Positions 1 through 9,581 of a stretch of DNA of 64,000 nt are shown here, piece after piece; positions within the stretch are counted from its first letter, which is position 1; the number at the start of each line of letters is the position of its first letter. A program made the translations under genes and the position numbers. The notes beneath the pieces were generated by a model. The model had not been told where the DNA came from, ran no database searches, and saw only the letters and a program-made list of their open reading frames with translations. Location of the stretch: assembly GCF_019649055.1 (NCBI RefSeq), contig NW_026570236.1, forward strand, positions 744,001 to 808,000, read 5' to 3'. Source of the stretch: Paramacrobiotus metropolitanus (taxonomy: Eukaryota; Tardigrada; Eutardigrada; Parachela; Macrobiotidae).

Positions 1-429
1 ATGGATCCTACTGTCGAAATCATGGAGTACGGAGTTCGACGGAGTACGCTGCGGACTGCGGAGTACGCAAGTCGCCAAAGCGCAGCTGACACCATTTGTA
101 AACACTATGTAGCGTGTGATACTACACTCAGGTGACTGAATTTGACAGTTTGATGAAACTTTCCCAACAATCTGTTTAGCTTTATACATCAGTATTAAAC
201 CACGCATCCACCCTCACTCGGGATATGAACAAGCGTTCAACACTTCTTAGGGAAATGTGTGCTAATGTTGTCGCAAACCGGATTCACAAAGGATCCTGGC
301 CAATACTAGTGCAAGCTGAGTTCCAGAAATTTTTTAGATTGTTGGTAATGGTAACGAAAATACGGAATACCAAATTTAATTATTCTGGGACAATCTGGAC
401 ATTTACCAGGTTTTTGTCCGTATTCTGTT
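1..429. other. intergenic, no gene seen
   Basis: This is the sequence downstream of the first receptor gene. The first 75 bases hold several degenerate GGAGTAC motifs, which read as a short decayed repeat. I see no convincing ORF or RNA gene. Confidence 0.5.
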
Positions 430-1404
430 TTACGCTGAGAAATTCTTCACAACAATAGCTTTTCGCCATTTCGACATAGTTAAGAACAATAAAATAGGAT
501 CGGCAACAGCTTGGCAGTCAAATAAGCCAATTATTACTACTTGGGCTTCCAGATTATGGTATCCAAACACATTCTGAAATCCAAAATACACCGCATACGG
601 TCCCCAGAAGGATAAGATACTAATGGCCAAAACGCCCATCAAGATGTTGGCCTGCTTTTCTTGCCCATTCTCATGACATTCGGCTGCCGATGGCTTGTAT
701 GAATGAGTCGCAGAACTGTCTCTCAACAAAGAACGTTTTTTCAATTTCCAGCTGATGACCGGTACAGAGACCAGAGTAATTATGCAACACATCAGTATAA
801 CCGTTTTCTGTATAAATCCGGCAGCCTTTTCGGCCGATGTGCTAGCGGCTTTTTCGTTAAAGCACTCGTCCACGTGAGTAGCATTCCTTGCCACTACGCC
901 AACCACTGCACACGGCAGCCCAATAATGTGTGGCACAAACCAAATGAAGATTATCGTTCGGTGAACAGCGCGTGCAGTGTAAAAATTCCGAAAGGTCATC
1001 GGAGCAACAATCGCGCCAATGCGGTGTAAGGCAATGACGGTGTGATTAACAGTTTGAACCATGCCGAAGACGTAGATTCCGTACACCCACACTGCACAGC
1101 CCGCTGTTCCAGACAGGTGTTCAGGATAAAATCCATAGACAACTGAGTTAGTAAGGCCGGTCCCGATGAACAGAATATTAGCGCACAGAAGACTAACGAA
1201 ATACAAATCAAATTGTGCTTTTCTGTTTACCCGTACACAGAACACAAGACATAAGACTGAATTCAGTAACAGCGCTGTAATGGCGATAGTTGTGGTGATT
1301 ACGAAAACACCAACAGCAGCAGGGGATTTCGTACTAGTAGCGTTGGAAGGAGTGTTGGAGGTTCCGTTAACAAGAAATGCAATACTTTCAGCCGAGATAT
1401 TCAT
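430..1404 (-). CDS. class A (rhodopsin-like) GPCR, array member 1
   Basis: A single-exon ORF of 324 aa gives a complete seven-helix receptor. The short N-terminus has N-glycosylation sites (NGT, NAT) and no signal peptide. TM1 lies at about residues 31-58. Cys in AGCAVW before TM3 and Cys in DECFNEKA in extracellular loop 2 can form the canonical disulfide. The DRY site after TM3 is replaced by LHRIGAIVAP. TM6 carries FWGPYAVYF, and the TM7 NPxxY site reads ADPILLF, followed by a short tail with MSKWRKA. It is closest to the two next receptors, with which it shares the loop-3 motif KKRSLLRDSS. A signalling receptor in the plasma membrane is inferred. The ligand is unknown; a chemosensory role is only suggested by the tandem, intronless, divergent array. 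Confidence 0.85.
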   Translation of the reverse strand: MNISAESIAFLVNGTSNTPSNATSTKSPAAVGVFVITTTIAITALLLNSVLCLVFCVRVNRKAQFDLYFVSLLCANILFIGTGLTNSVVYGFYPEHLSGTAGCAVWVYGIYVFGMVQTVNHTVIALHRIGAIVAPMTFRNFYTARAVHRTIIFIWFVPHIIGLPCAVVGVVARNATHVDECFNEKAASTSAEKAAGFIQKTVILMCCIITLVSVPVISWKLKKRSLLRDSSATHSYKPSAAECHENGQEKQANILMGVLAISILSFWGPYAVYFGFQNVFGYHNLEAQVVIIGLFDCQAVADPILLFLTMSKWRKAIVVKNFSA

Positions 1405-2533
1405 ATCCCAAAATTTTTTATGACGTTGAATATTAGCTAGCAGAACTCAGTTAGCGTAAGCGTATACGAATTGAAAAGCTGGTCTTACAAGCGTAAAAAT
1501 GTGCAGTGTTGTCCACATATAAATAGGACAAAAATCTGAAACCGTTATGTATAATGTATTAAGCATATTACGTCATTAAATACGGTTTCGAATGCATGTT
1601 TGCTTGTGATGCTTTACCAATGTTTATCTACCTTAATAGGATTGCTGGGGTAGATCCTTCCAACGCTGTGTATATAATCTGATCAGCTCATAGCGAATTG
1701 CAGAAACTTTGTTTCTACATTTGCGGCAACTGTTCAAACTAACTACGAAGCAATTTAATTTATTTATTTAATGAGCTCAGGTGGCTTTAACCACGGGGGT
1801 GGGGGGGGGTCTAATTGCTTCTAGATCATTGTTTCATTTGTAAACATTTTAGAATATAGAACAGTTTCAAATCGATCAAGTGTGCTGTGTGCGACGGAAG
1901 GTCCATGACGCAGACTGTCAGAGACAATAATAATATATTGATTAGTGATCACAAAGCAAAAATCACCGATAATCTTTATACTGCAAACCAAAATACGAGT
2001 GTTCAAATAAAATCAGCAATCATCAAAGCGGGTAAGTCTTGCAACTCCAGAGGCCGCAGACGCCAAAGTACGACGTAACAAGCACTGCCATACAAATAAA
2101 GATCCGAATGAAAACCAGTTGTGTGCAAAAAGCGTCTCGTAAAAATGAGACAGCCTGTATGTGCAATAGTTGTTCCGTTGCCATATTTCCCTTTTCAGGT
2201 TTATGCAGTTCTTAAATCACTAATACATACGTAGGAGCACTGAGCAGGCACTGAAAACGATATATAAATCTTGAAATTATTTCCGGTGACGTGTAACATC
2301 CAAATAATGCCATTCAGCCGTGAGGAACTTTACAGATAGTAAAATTGCTGGAGAAATGCTGTAAGTACTAGTGCACCACAGGTCCACAGTACCACTATCT
2401 ACAATCCATCGTTCAGCACTTTACCTGCAGTGATTCAACGTGTTACGGCGCTTTGCAATATTATTAACTCCGCAGTGTCGGGTTTCTGCCTTAATGCTGA
2501 TTGCATATTTATTTTTCAGAAGCAAGTGTTTTT
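1405..2533. other. intergenic between receptors 1 and 2
   Basis: About 1.1 kb of AT-rich sequence. It contains a G homopolymer with one interruption near 1795-1811 and no ORF with recognisable protein features. It presumably holds the promoter of receptor 1 near its right start. Confidence 0.5.
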
Positions 2534-3514
2534 TCACGTTCTGAGAAACCTTACAGCAGCATTTTGCCATTTGGGCAGAGTCAGAAATAGTATTACAGGG
2601 TCAGCCGCACCCTGGCACTCAAAGAGAGCAACCATTACTATTTGTGCTACAATATCCTCGTGTCCAAAGGTCTCTTGGAAGCCAAAATACACCGTATACG
2701 GCCCCCAGAAGATCAGGATGCTGATGGCTAAGACGCCCATCACAACATTAGTTTGCTTCTCCGATACACTCGTGCTGCCTTCCGATGTGGATGGAGTATC
2801 TGAACGCGTCCCGGAACGAGCTCGTAATAATGATCGCTTTTTCACCTTCCAGATGATAACGGGAATAGTGAATGCTGTAATTGCGAAACTCAGCACAAGT
2901 ATTACTCGCTGTGTAATCGATGTGACCTTTTCCGTTGACGTAAACATGTGAGCTGGCGCTACACTACTGCACTCGTCAACAAGGATATCGGTGCTTTTGG
3001 AAAGCACTCCAAATAATGCGCACGGAAGCCCAATAGCACACGGCACTAACCAAATTAACAGCACTGTTCGACGAATCGCTTTAATACTATGAAAATGTCG
3101 AAAGATCAAAGGGGCAATTATCGCCCCAATCCGGTGCAGGCCAATGACAGCATGGTTGACGATCGGTATCGTGGTGAAAATGTACACGCTGGATGTCCAT
3201 AATGCGCAAACAGGTCTTCCCAATTGCAATTTGGGATACAAAAATAAAATCGGAGCAAACACAATGTTCACCAAGTTAAACAGAACGTTGGCACATAATA
3301 GACTAACAAAGTATATATCGAACGGTATTTTATTAGTAACGCGGACGACAAATACGAAGCTTAGAAACAAATTCAGTATCAAAGATATGCTACTGATAAG
3401 TGTGGAATAGATGACAGGTCCTGCCACCGCGACGGAACTGCTGCTAACGTTCAGCGAAACATTCATGGTCGGTGTTCCTTGGAAATCTGACATGTTTTCT
3501 GCAATGACATTCAT
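2534..3514 (-). CDS. class A GPCR, array member 2
   Basis: Single-exon ORF, 326 aa. It has a glycosylation-rich N-terminus (NVSLNVSSSS), seven hydrophobic helices, the TM3 Cys in GRPVCALW and a loop-2 Cys in DECSSVAP. The TM3 end reads LHRIGAIIAP instead of DRY, TM6 has FWGPYTVYF, and TM7 has ADPVILFLTLPKW. Receptors 1 to 3 form one subfamily by shared N-termini (AEN or AES near the start) and the KKRSLLR intracellular loop. The start at the first ATG matches the other subfamily members. Ligand and G-protein coupling cannot be read from the sequence. Confidence 0.85.
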   Translation of the reverse strand: MNVIAENMSDFQGTPTMNVSLNVSSSSVAVAGPVIYSTLISSISLILNLFLSFVFVVRVTNKIPFDIYFVSLLCANVLFNLVNIVFAPILFLYPKLQLGRPVCALWTSSVYIFTTIPIVNHAVIGLHRIGAIIAPLIFRHFHSIKAIRRTVLLIWLVPCAIGLPCALFGVLSKSTDILVDECSSVAPAHMFTSTEKVTSITQRVILVLSFAITAFTIPVIIWKVKKRSLLRARSGTRSDTPSTSEGSTSVSEKQTNVVMGVLAISILIFWGPYTVYFGFQETFGHEDIVAQIVMVALFECQGAADPVILFLTLPKWQNAAVRFLRT

Positions 3515-4608
3515 AGTATTCTGTAGAACTGACCTCGTGTACTTTTAATAACAAGTTGACGTTGCACAAGAGGACGTTGGATGATGTAGTGAAAAACACT
3601 GAACAACAGGACAAAGTCGACTTTTTCAAACGTTTCGTGGGTGCCTTTTTTGCGCACTGTGAAATTCGGTAGTACGTACTTTCAGTTGGCAGATGTTTAA
3701 ATGTGGTACGGATGGATCGCAGCGGGCTTTGCAACTGGATACACTGGGAGTGCCTCGGTGCACATCTCGTTCTTCAAAACAGCTGTCAACAAGTTCAGTT
3801 ACGTACTACTGGAATTTAGCTGCCGAATGAAACGTTACCTCAATATTTGACGCGTTTCTTGCTCCTTTATGTCTACTGTCTAGATACCGGTGATTCAACG
3901 GATTAGTTAAAGGCACTTGCCTTTTCCACTATGGGTATACGAGTATTCAAAATCTCGGATGTTGGGCAGTTTTTACTCTCGGTGATCGGATACGTGCGGT
4001 GACCGATAGTCAGCGAGAGCCGATCGACCAATTTTGGGCCGGCGGAATTCAGTGCCCAACCCTCATGAGCAACCAAAGCAAGTACAAAATAGGCAGAAAA
4101 CTGAGAAGAGGCAAAAGGGTGTGGCCGGTGGTAAGAAAAGCAAAAACAATCTTGCACGCCTTCATACCAGGAAAAAGCGATGCGCAAATAAAAATCCAGC
4201 ACAAGCGTATCAGGAAAAAAATTAAGCGAGGTGCTGAGCGCAAAAGGGTCATGATCAGTAACCGCCTGGAACAGAGGAGTGGTAATATTACAGAAACCGA
4301 CCCATGAGCTTACATCACTCGTTAGTCGCTAGATGGGAAAAACGACAAGACGAGCGGAAGCGTATATCGTTCAGCTAACATTAACGTGCCACGAGAATTC
4401 AGTCATTATTTTTTACGGATCGAGACAACCGTACATCCTGTACAACTTTCTCATGTACACGTATAACTAAGTATCTAGGCACGTTCAGTAAAGCGGTAAA
4501 TGTCGCCATAATATGCACTCTGATTTGCAAGCGGCACTAAAAAATAGCGATAATTTTTGTCCGCAAGTATAGCGATGCATTTTTCTAGCGCCATGAGGTT
4601 ACAAAGCA
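3515..4608. other. intergenic with a Lys/Arg-rich ORF of doubtful status
   Basis: An ORF at 3999-4307 (+, 102 aa) is extremely rich in Lys and Arg. A second frame over the same bases (4034-4225) is also basic, as expected from an A/G-rich tract, so I do not call a gene. Nothing else is recognisable. Confidence 0.35.
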
Positions 4609-5574
4609 CTAGATTTTAAAGACATTTTTAACGGCGCTTTTCCACTTCGGCAGAGTTAGAAATAGTATTACCGGGTCTGCTACGCTTTGGCATTCAAAGA
4701 GCGCTACCATTGTAGATTGTGCTTCTGGATTATCATATCCGAAGAGATCCTGGAAACCAAAGTATACCGCATAAGGTCCCCAAAAGACTGATATACTAAT
4801 GGTTAGTACAACCAGGAAAATGGTCGACTGGTTTTCTGACGCATTCGAATTACTCCCGGATGCGGATAAGTTAGAAGACTGCATTGCAGAACTGTCTCGC
4901 AGTAGTGATCGTTTCTTCAACTTCCAAATGATAACGGGAATAGTTATCAAAGTAGTTACAAAAGCAACCAGAAATAATATTCGTAGTGTGTTCTCTGCAA
5001 AGTTCTCGGCCAATGTGCGCGTGGCTTTTTCCGTGAAACAATCTATAACGTAAACGGGGTTTTTTAGAAATACTACATATAACGCGCATGGTAGCCCAAT
5101 AAGGTGTGGCACCAGCCAAATGAAAATTACAGTCCGGCCAATCGTTTTGAAACTGTGGAAATTCCGAAAGGTTAGAGGGGCAATAATCGCGCCTATCCGG
5201 TGCAGAGTAATAACAGCATGATTAACTGTTTGGATCATGGGCAACACGTAAACTGAGTACATCCAGACAGCACAACCGGCCGTTCCCAGTGGCAGTTTAG
5301 GAAAAATAACGTAAAGGGGGGAAAACGAAAATGCAGTAATGCTGTAGAGCAGATTGGCAGACAGAAGGCTGACAAAGTACATATCGAACGGTGTTTTACT
5401 AGTCACCCGGATAAGAAAAACGATACATAGGAACGAATTCAGTATGCACGATATACCCGTGTCAAGTACGGTGAAGACCAGAGGCCAAACTGCCGTCGAT
5501 GAAGTACTTATGTTTAACGTAATATTTGAATGTGTTGCTGGGATGCCCGGCATGTTTTCTGCGATCATATCCAT
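4609..5574 (-). CDS. class A GPCR, array member 3
   Basis: Single-exon ORF, 321 aa, third member of the receptor 1-3 subfamily. The N-terminus has NITLNIS glycosylation sites. The TM3 Cys (AGCAVWMY) and loop-2 Cys (VIDCFTEKA) are kept. The DRY site reads LHRIGAIIAP, TM6 has FWGPYAVYF, and TM7 has VADPVILFLTLPKW. Helix boundaries, length and loop-3 sequence match the neighbours, so it appears intact. An LTR element has inserted about 330 bp upstream of its start (left end at 5909), close enough that promoter effects are possible. Confidence 0.85.
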   Translation of the reverse strand: MDMIAENMPGIPATHSNITLNISTSSTAVWPLVFTVLDTGISCILNSFLCIVFLIRVTSKTPFDMYFVSLLSANLLYSITAFSFSPLYVIFPKLPLGTAGCAVWMYSVYVLPMIQTVNHAVITLHRIGAIIAPLTFRNFHSFKTIGRTVIFIWLVPHLIGLPCALYVVFLKNPVYVIDCFTEKATRTLAENFAENTLRILFLVAFVTTLITIPVIIWKLKKRSLLRDSSAMQSSNLSASGSNSNASENQSTIFLVVLTISISVFWGPYAVYFGFQDLFGYDNPEAQSTMVALFECQSVADPVILFLTLPKWKSAVKNVFKI

Positions 5575-5904
5575 AATAAGTAACTACTGTAGACTTTGTA
5601 ACAAATTACTCGTGCTAAATGAACACTTCCTCTGTAGACAGCTTTAACTGAGGAGGTGGGAGCACTTCTGCTATGAAGATAGCGAGCGTATTCCGAAGCT
5701 CGGTAATTACAGGAGGCAACTAGCTAAATACAAAGTAACTGAATAACAGGGGACGGTTTGTGCGAAAGAAGTTCTGAATATTTAAGCAGCTGTTCTACTA
5801 TTGAAACTAATGTACTTAGATATGTCTGCATCAGGATGTGTAATTCGACTCACTCAATACCCATCTGGTCACATAAAACAGACACTACAGTGGCTGTGAG
5901 CTGC
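5575..5904. other. upstream region of receptor 3
   Basis: About 330 bp between the start codon of receptor 3 and the target duplication of the LTR element. It should contain the receptor promoter; I see no clear core element. Confidence 0.4.
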
Positions 5905-5908
5905 TACC

Positions 5909-6245
5909 TGTGAGGAGGAGTGGCCTCCCCGTACGCCCGCACAGGTGCGGGTGCTAAGTTGTTTTGCTGTTTTTGCTAGTGATTTTCTCCATCTACCAGC
6001 TCTTCGATCTGGTAGATTCTTCAGTTGCTAGCCATCGTCGTCTGAGTAACTTGCTGTACTTTTGGCCCCGCAGCATCTGCTGCGGGAGCATCTGTAGTGC
6101 TATATGAATGGGATATAAAAGTGTGCAGTTGATTGTCGGGTGTCTTGCGTTTCCGCATAGCTCGTAGTATACAACACTGCTCACTCTGCAGGATAGATTC
6201 CGTTTCTGTCTCTGTCCGTGGATTCTTTCTAGATCCACCATCATA
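5909..6245 (+). repeat. 5' LTR
   Basis: Left long terminal repeat of the element. It begins TGTGAGG and ends CATCATA, so it lacks the usual terminal CA. It contains a TATA-like motif and a G/C-rich self-complementary segment near its start. Confidence 0.85.
6114..6120 (+). promoter_or_regulatory. TATA-like box in LTR
   Basis: TATAAAA in the left LTR, repeated at 7437-7443 in the right LTR. Its position about 130 bp before the LTR end fits a retrotransposon promoter. This is inferred from position only. Confidence 0.5.
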
Positions 6246-6258
6246 TGGTAGCAGAGCG
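6246..6258 (+). promoter_or_regulatory. tRNA primer-binding site
   Basis: TGGTAGCAGAGCG directly abuts the left LTR. It begins with TGG, complementary to a tRNA CCA end, and resembles the methionine-tRNA type of primer-binding site used by many LTR elements. Confidence 0.7.
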
Positions 6259-6323
6259 TGTCGTTTATCCATTGGGACCATTAATCGTTTAAGCGGTTAT
6301 AAGGATACCGCAGCAGCAAAAGG

Positions 6324-6453
6324 GAACGGCTATACGGATGCCGTCATCGCGAAAAGAAGATGGATCGCGAAAGAAGATGGAACAAGAAGAACGGCTATAC
6401 GGATGCCGTCATCGCGAAAAGAAGATGGATCGCGAAAAGAAGATGGAACAAGA
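6324..6453 (+). repeat. 65-bp tandem duplication inside the LTR element
   Basis: Two adjacent copies of a 65-bp unit starting GAACGGCTATACGG, with the second beginning at 6389. The unit itself holds a smaller internal repeat (GCGAAAAGAAGATGG). A second, looser duplication around GGGTCACCAGTGT lies at about 6571-6770. Confidence 0.7.
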
Positions 6454-7232
6454 ATGTCAGCAACCAGCCAGCGACGACTACGCCAGCTCCAGTCCACAGC
6501 AGCTAAAGGACTGCCAGCCACCGAAGCCCACGTGTACCCTGCCACCACAGACGATGCAATGAGCTGCTCCGCAGGGTCACCAGTGTCAATTTGCCCCAAA
6601 CCCCTGCCCGATTTTCCTGGGATGACGACCTTTCCTGGACGGGTGCAGCGGAATTTCCCCACTGAAGAAGCGTATTTTGGTGTTTGCAGGGTCACCAGTG
6701 TACCAGTGCCCCAAACCCCTGCCCGATTTTTCTCAGAACGTGACCTTTTCCGACTGAAGAAAATTGGAATTTGCCCAGTTCCGGGTTGGACGTCGTCGCA
6801 GTCGTAAATTTCGTCGCAGCCAGTGCGTCGACCCAGACAAGGTTAAAGAGGTCAGAGCGGACTGGATCCAAAACCGAAGCGAACCGTGAACCGAGCCGAA
6901 CCGAAGTGTACCGTAAACCGATGTGAAGCAAGCCGTATGTGACGTCTTTCCAGTACCGCAGGCACCGGTGACGTCAGAGGATACAGAAATGAAACGAATC
7001 CGAAGCGAAGGTGCGAAAAAAGTGAAACGAAAGTGTATGTGTCAGTTTTTCCAGTACCGCAGGCACGAGGCCGTGTCTGCAGTGTGAAGGATGCGCATCG
7101 GCTATGTGGACTGGTGAGCGGAGGTTTACAGCCCCAGCGGCCACCCATGACTTCAACCCGGGAAGACGTGGAGGGGAGTTCGCGACGCCGCGCGATACGC
7201 TCGGAGGACCTCACGGGTTCCACCCGCAGGCA

Positions 7233-7568
7233 TGTGAGGAGGAGTGGCCTCCCGTACGCCCGCACAGGTGCGGGTGCTAAGTTGTTTTGCTGTTTTTGCT
7301 AGTGATTTTCTCCATCTACCAGCTCTTCGATCTGGTAGATTCTTCAGTTGCTAGCCATCGTCGTCTGAGTAACTTGCTGTACTTTTGGCCCCGCAGCATC
7401 TGCTGCGGGAGCATCTGTAGTGCTATATGAATGGGATATAAAAGTGTGCAGTTGATTGTCGGGTGTCTTGCGTTTCCGCATAGCTCGTAGTATACAACAC
7501 TGCTCACTCTGCAGGATAGATTCCGTTTCTGTCTCTGTCCGTGGATTCTTTCTAGATCCACCATCATA
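7233..7568 (+). repeat. 3' LTR
   Basis: Right long terminal repeat, followed by the duplicated TACC. It is one base shorter than the left copy in the CCTCCC run. I see no long polypurine tract immediately before it. Confidence 0.85.
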
Positions 7569-7572
7569 TACC

Positions 7573-7933
7573 TTTGTATAAATGTTGACTATTTTTTAAC
7601 CGATCCCATGTCCTGACGTTGTGTTTTAATGAGCGATCACATGCAGACGTGGCACGTCGGCAAAATGCAAAATCATCTAACGAAATCACGCACAAGTGAC
7701 TAAAACTGGTTCAGTTAGTTTAGGTTACTGGTTTGGAAGTTATACCAAGCCATCAGCCGCACATTTTTTTATTAAACTGCTCATTCAAAAAATAACTACA
7801 ATGAATGTTTAGTGTACATAATAATTACCTCGGAATTTTGACAACTTGACACGGGATAATAGACATTTTCACGTCGTAAACGTCGTGAAATAACTGTCAC
7901 TATTGTTCTCATTTTGGGGATCAACAGAGGGGT
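7573..7933. other. intergenic between LTR element and receptor 4
   Basis: About 360 bp of AT-rich DNA with no recognisable gene. Confidence 0.4.
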
Positions 7934-8914
7934 TTAATGAGCGCATAAATGGAAAATAGTTAACACAGCCTTTCTCCACTTCGGTAGCGCGAAAAGTATG
8001 AGGACAGGATCGGCAACAGCTTGACAATTAAACAGAACGATTACAACTATCTGTGCTATCGGATTATGATAACCGACTGCGCTTTGAAATGTAAAGTACA
8101 CGACATAAGGTCCCCAGCAAACAATTATGCTAAAACCTAAAACCATCATAAGAATATTGGCTTGGGTTTCTTGTAACTGTTCCGTTCTTTCCGCCAACGA
8201 GACAGCTTGGGATGTAATTAAGGCCGCTTTCCCGATTGACCTTTTCCTTAACTTCCAAATAATCACGGGTATGGAAATGGAGGCAATTGTAAAACAGAGT
8301 AGCAGCACAACCTTTTGCGCAATATCCGCTCCGTTATCAGTCAGAGCGCTAGCAGCTTGCATAATCAGGCAGTTTTCAATTTCGGCCTCGTTCCTCGACA
8401 ATACGCTGACGCAGGCGCATGCCAGTCCAACAAGGTTTGGAATTATCCATAGAACAAACATCACCCAAATCACTGTTTGCTTATTATGGAAACGTCGAAA
8501 GGTCATCGGTGCCACCATTGCCCAAATACGGTTGACCGCGATGGACGCATGAATTGCCATTTGAATTATTGTGAAGGTGAAGATAGCATATACGTAAACG
8601 ATACAGCCCGCTATACCCAGCTTGAATTGCGGATTAAATGTGGAAGTGAAAGAAAACGGAATGGTAAATCCATGGAGGAGGATATTGGCCGCTAATAGGC
8701 TGATGAAATACAGGTCAAACGGTGTCTTTTCCTTAACTCGCACAACGAAAATAACAAATAAAGGCAGGTTCAATGAAAAGATGGTGATATCACTGACAGC
8801 AAATGTAATCGAACTGGCCACTACTGATTTCAAAACTGCCACAGGAGTAATATTTGACGAAATATTCAGGCTTGTTTCTACTATGAAAATCAGCAAAGCG
8901 GAGGTATTATCCAT
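7934..8914 (-). CDS. class A GPCR, array member 4
   Basis: Intronless receptor gene. The ORF opens at 8935, but I choose the second ATG at 8914 (MDNTSALL), which gives 326 aa and an N-terminus like the other members. Seven helices are present. The TM3 Cys is in AGCIVYVY and the loop-2 Cys in IENCLIMQA. The DRY site is VNRIWAMVAP, TM6 is CWGPYVVYF, and TM7 is VADPVLILFALPKWRKA. The NRIWA motif links it to receptors 6 and 8 rather than 1-3. It appears complete. Function beyond a plasma-membrane receptor is unknown. Confidence 0.83.
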   Translation of the reverse strand: MDNTSALLIFIVETSLNISSNITPVAVLKSVVASSITFAVSDITIFSLNLPLFVIFVVRVKEKTPFDLYFISLLAANILLHGFTIPFSFTSTFNPQFKLGIAGCIVYVYAIFTFTIIQMAIHASIAVNRIWAMVAPMTFRRFHNKQTVIWVMFVLWIIPNLVGLACACVSVLSRNEAEIENCLIMQAASALTDNGADIAQKVVLLLCFTIASISIPVIIWKLRKRSIGKAALITSQAVSLAERTEQLQETQANILMMVLGFSIIVCWGPYVVYFTFQSAVGYHNPIAQIVVIVLFNCQAVADPVLILFALPKWRKAVLTIFHLCAH

Positions 8915-9168
8915 TTTCAAAAATCTGAAAATCATATAAACCGTTGCTTTTGCAAAAGTTATGAAAATGTTTTTGGAATTTGATCTACCAAAGATTTTGC
9001 AGGTCGCGTTGGCGAATGAAGCTCTGATGTTTTTGCAAAAATCAAGGCTTTGTTAATGGTATTGACATTGCCCAACACAGATGGTATCCTGTGAATCTTG
9101 GCTATTTCTTTGGTTTACTGCATATTGTTGTGTATTGTACCCATATCTTTAGAGTGCCGGCTCACATT

Positions 9169-9477
9169 TCATTGTACATAGAAAGGAAAATTGACATCAC
9201 GACTGTGAGAAATAGACCTTACAGGATGAAATAGATGCTTTTCGGTTTGCCGCCGTGTTTGAATTGTGTCAAACGTTTGATGAATTTGTTCAACATTTGG
9301 ACAAGAAGGTTGAGTTAAACTGTTTATACACGATAAAGGCACTTGTGTACAGGGTGAAAAGAAAGGATACGTTGGGTAGGTAAAAAAGGAAAGCGTAGGA
9401 TTCCGGAATGATGCGTAACACGGTATAACAATTAAAATTAAAAACAATAGTGCGTTAAATTGCTGTATCGGCATCAT
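9169..9477 (-). CDS. hypothetical small secreted protein
   Basis: The ORF opens at 9543. From the ATG at 9477 (MMPIQQFNALLF) it gives about 102 aa with a strong hydrophobic leader (FLILIVIPCYAS) that looks like a cleavable signal peptide, followed by a Pro/Ser/Phe-rich stretch with three Cys. I recognise no family. It sits between receptors 4 and 5, on the same strand. It could be a real small secreted gene, a first exon of something larger, or chance. The rest of 8915-9581 holds nothing recognisable. Confidence 0.25.
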   Translation of the reverse strand: MMPIQQFNALLFLILIVIPCYASFRNPTLSFFTYPTYPFFSPCTQVPLSCINSLTQPSCPNVEQIHQTFDTIQTRRQTEKHLFHPVRSISHSRDVNFPFYVQ

Positions 9478-9581
9478 TAGTAAATAACTACTTCTTCGTT
9501 GTAAGTCAAACTTTGGCAACGAAATTAAAACTTTTCTTTCCAAAAAACGCCGGTCAATTGACGCAATAGGTTATCGCTGGC

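Larger units (their letters stand above)
5909..7568 (+). mobile_element. non-autonomous LTR retrotransposon (TRIM/LARD-like)
   Basis: Two nearly identical direct repeats of about 337 bp (5909-6245 and 7233-7568) enclose a 987-bp interior. Both start TGTGAGGAGG and end CCATCATA. A perfect 4-bp duplication TACC flanks the element (5905-5908 and 7569-7572). Immediately inside the left repeat is TGGTAGCAGAGCG, in the place and form of a tRNA primer-binding site, which sets the plus orientation. The interior has no gag, protease, reverse transcriptase or integrase, so it must be mobilised in trans. The two LTRs differ, as far as I can see, by one C in a C-run, which points to recent insertion. An ORF at 6133-6807 crosses the LTR boundary and resembles nothing known. 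Confidence 0.85.

Noticed and set aside
3999-4307. Lys/Arg-rich ORF as a ribosomal or histone-like gene
   Set aside because: Two frames over the same bases are both basic, as expected from A/G-rich DNA, and no family motif is seen.
6133-6807. 224-aa ORF as a gag protein of the LTR element
   Set aside because: It begins inside the LTR, runs through the internal duplications and shows no gag-like or zinc-knuckle motifs.
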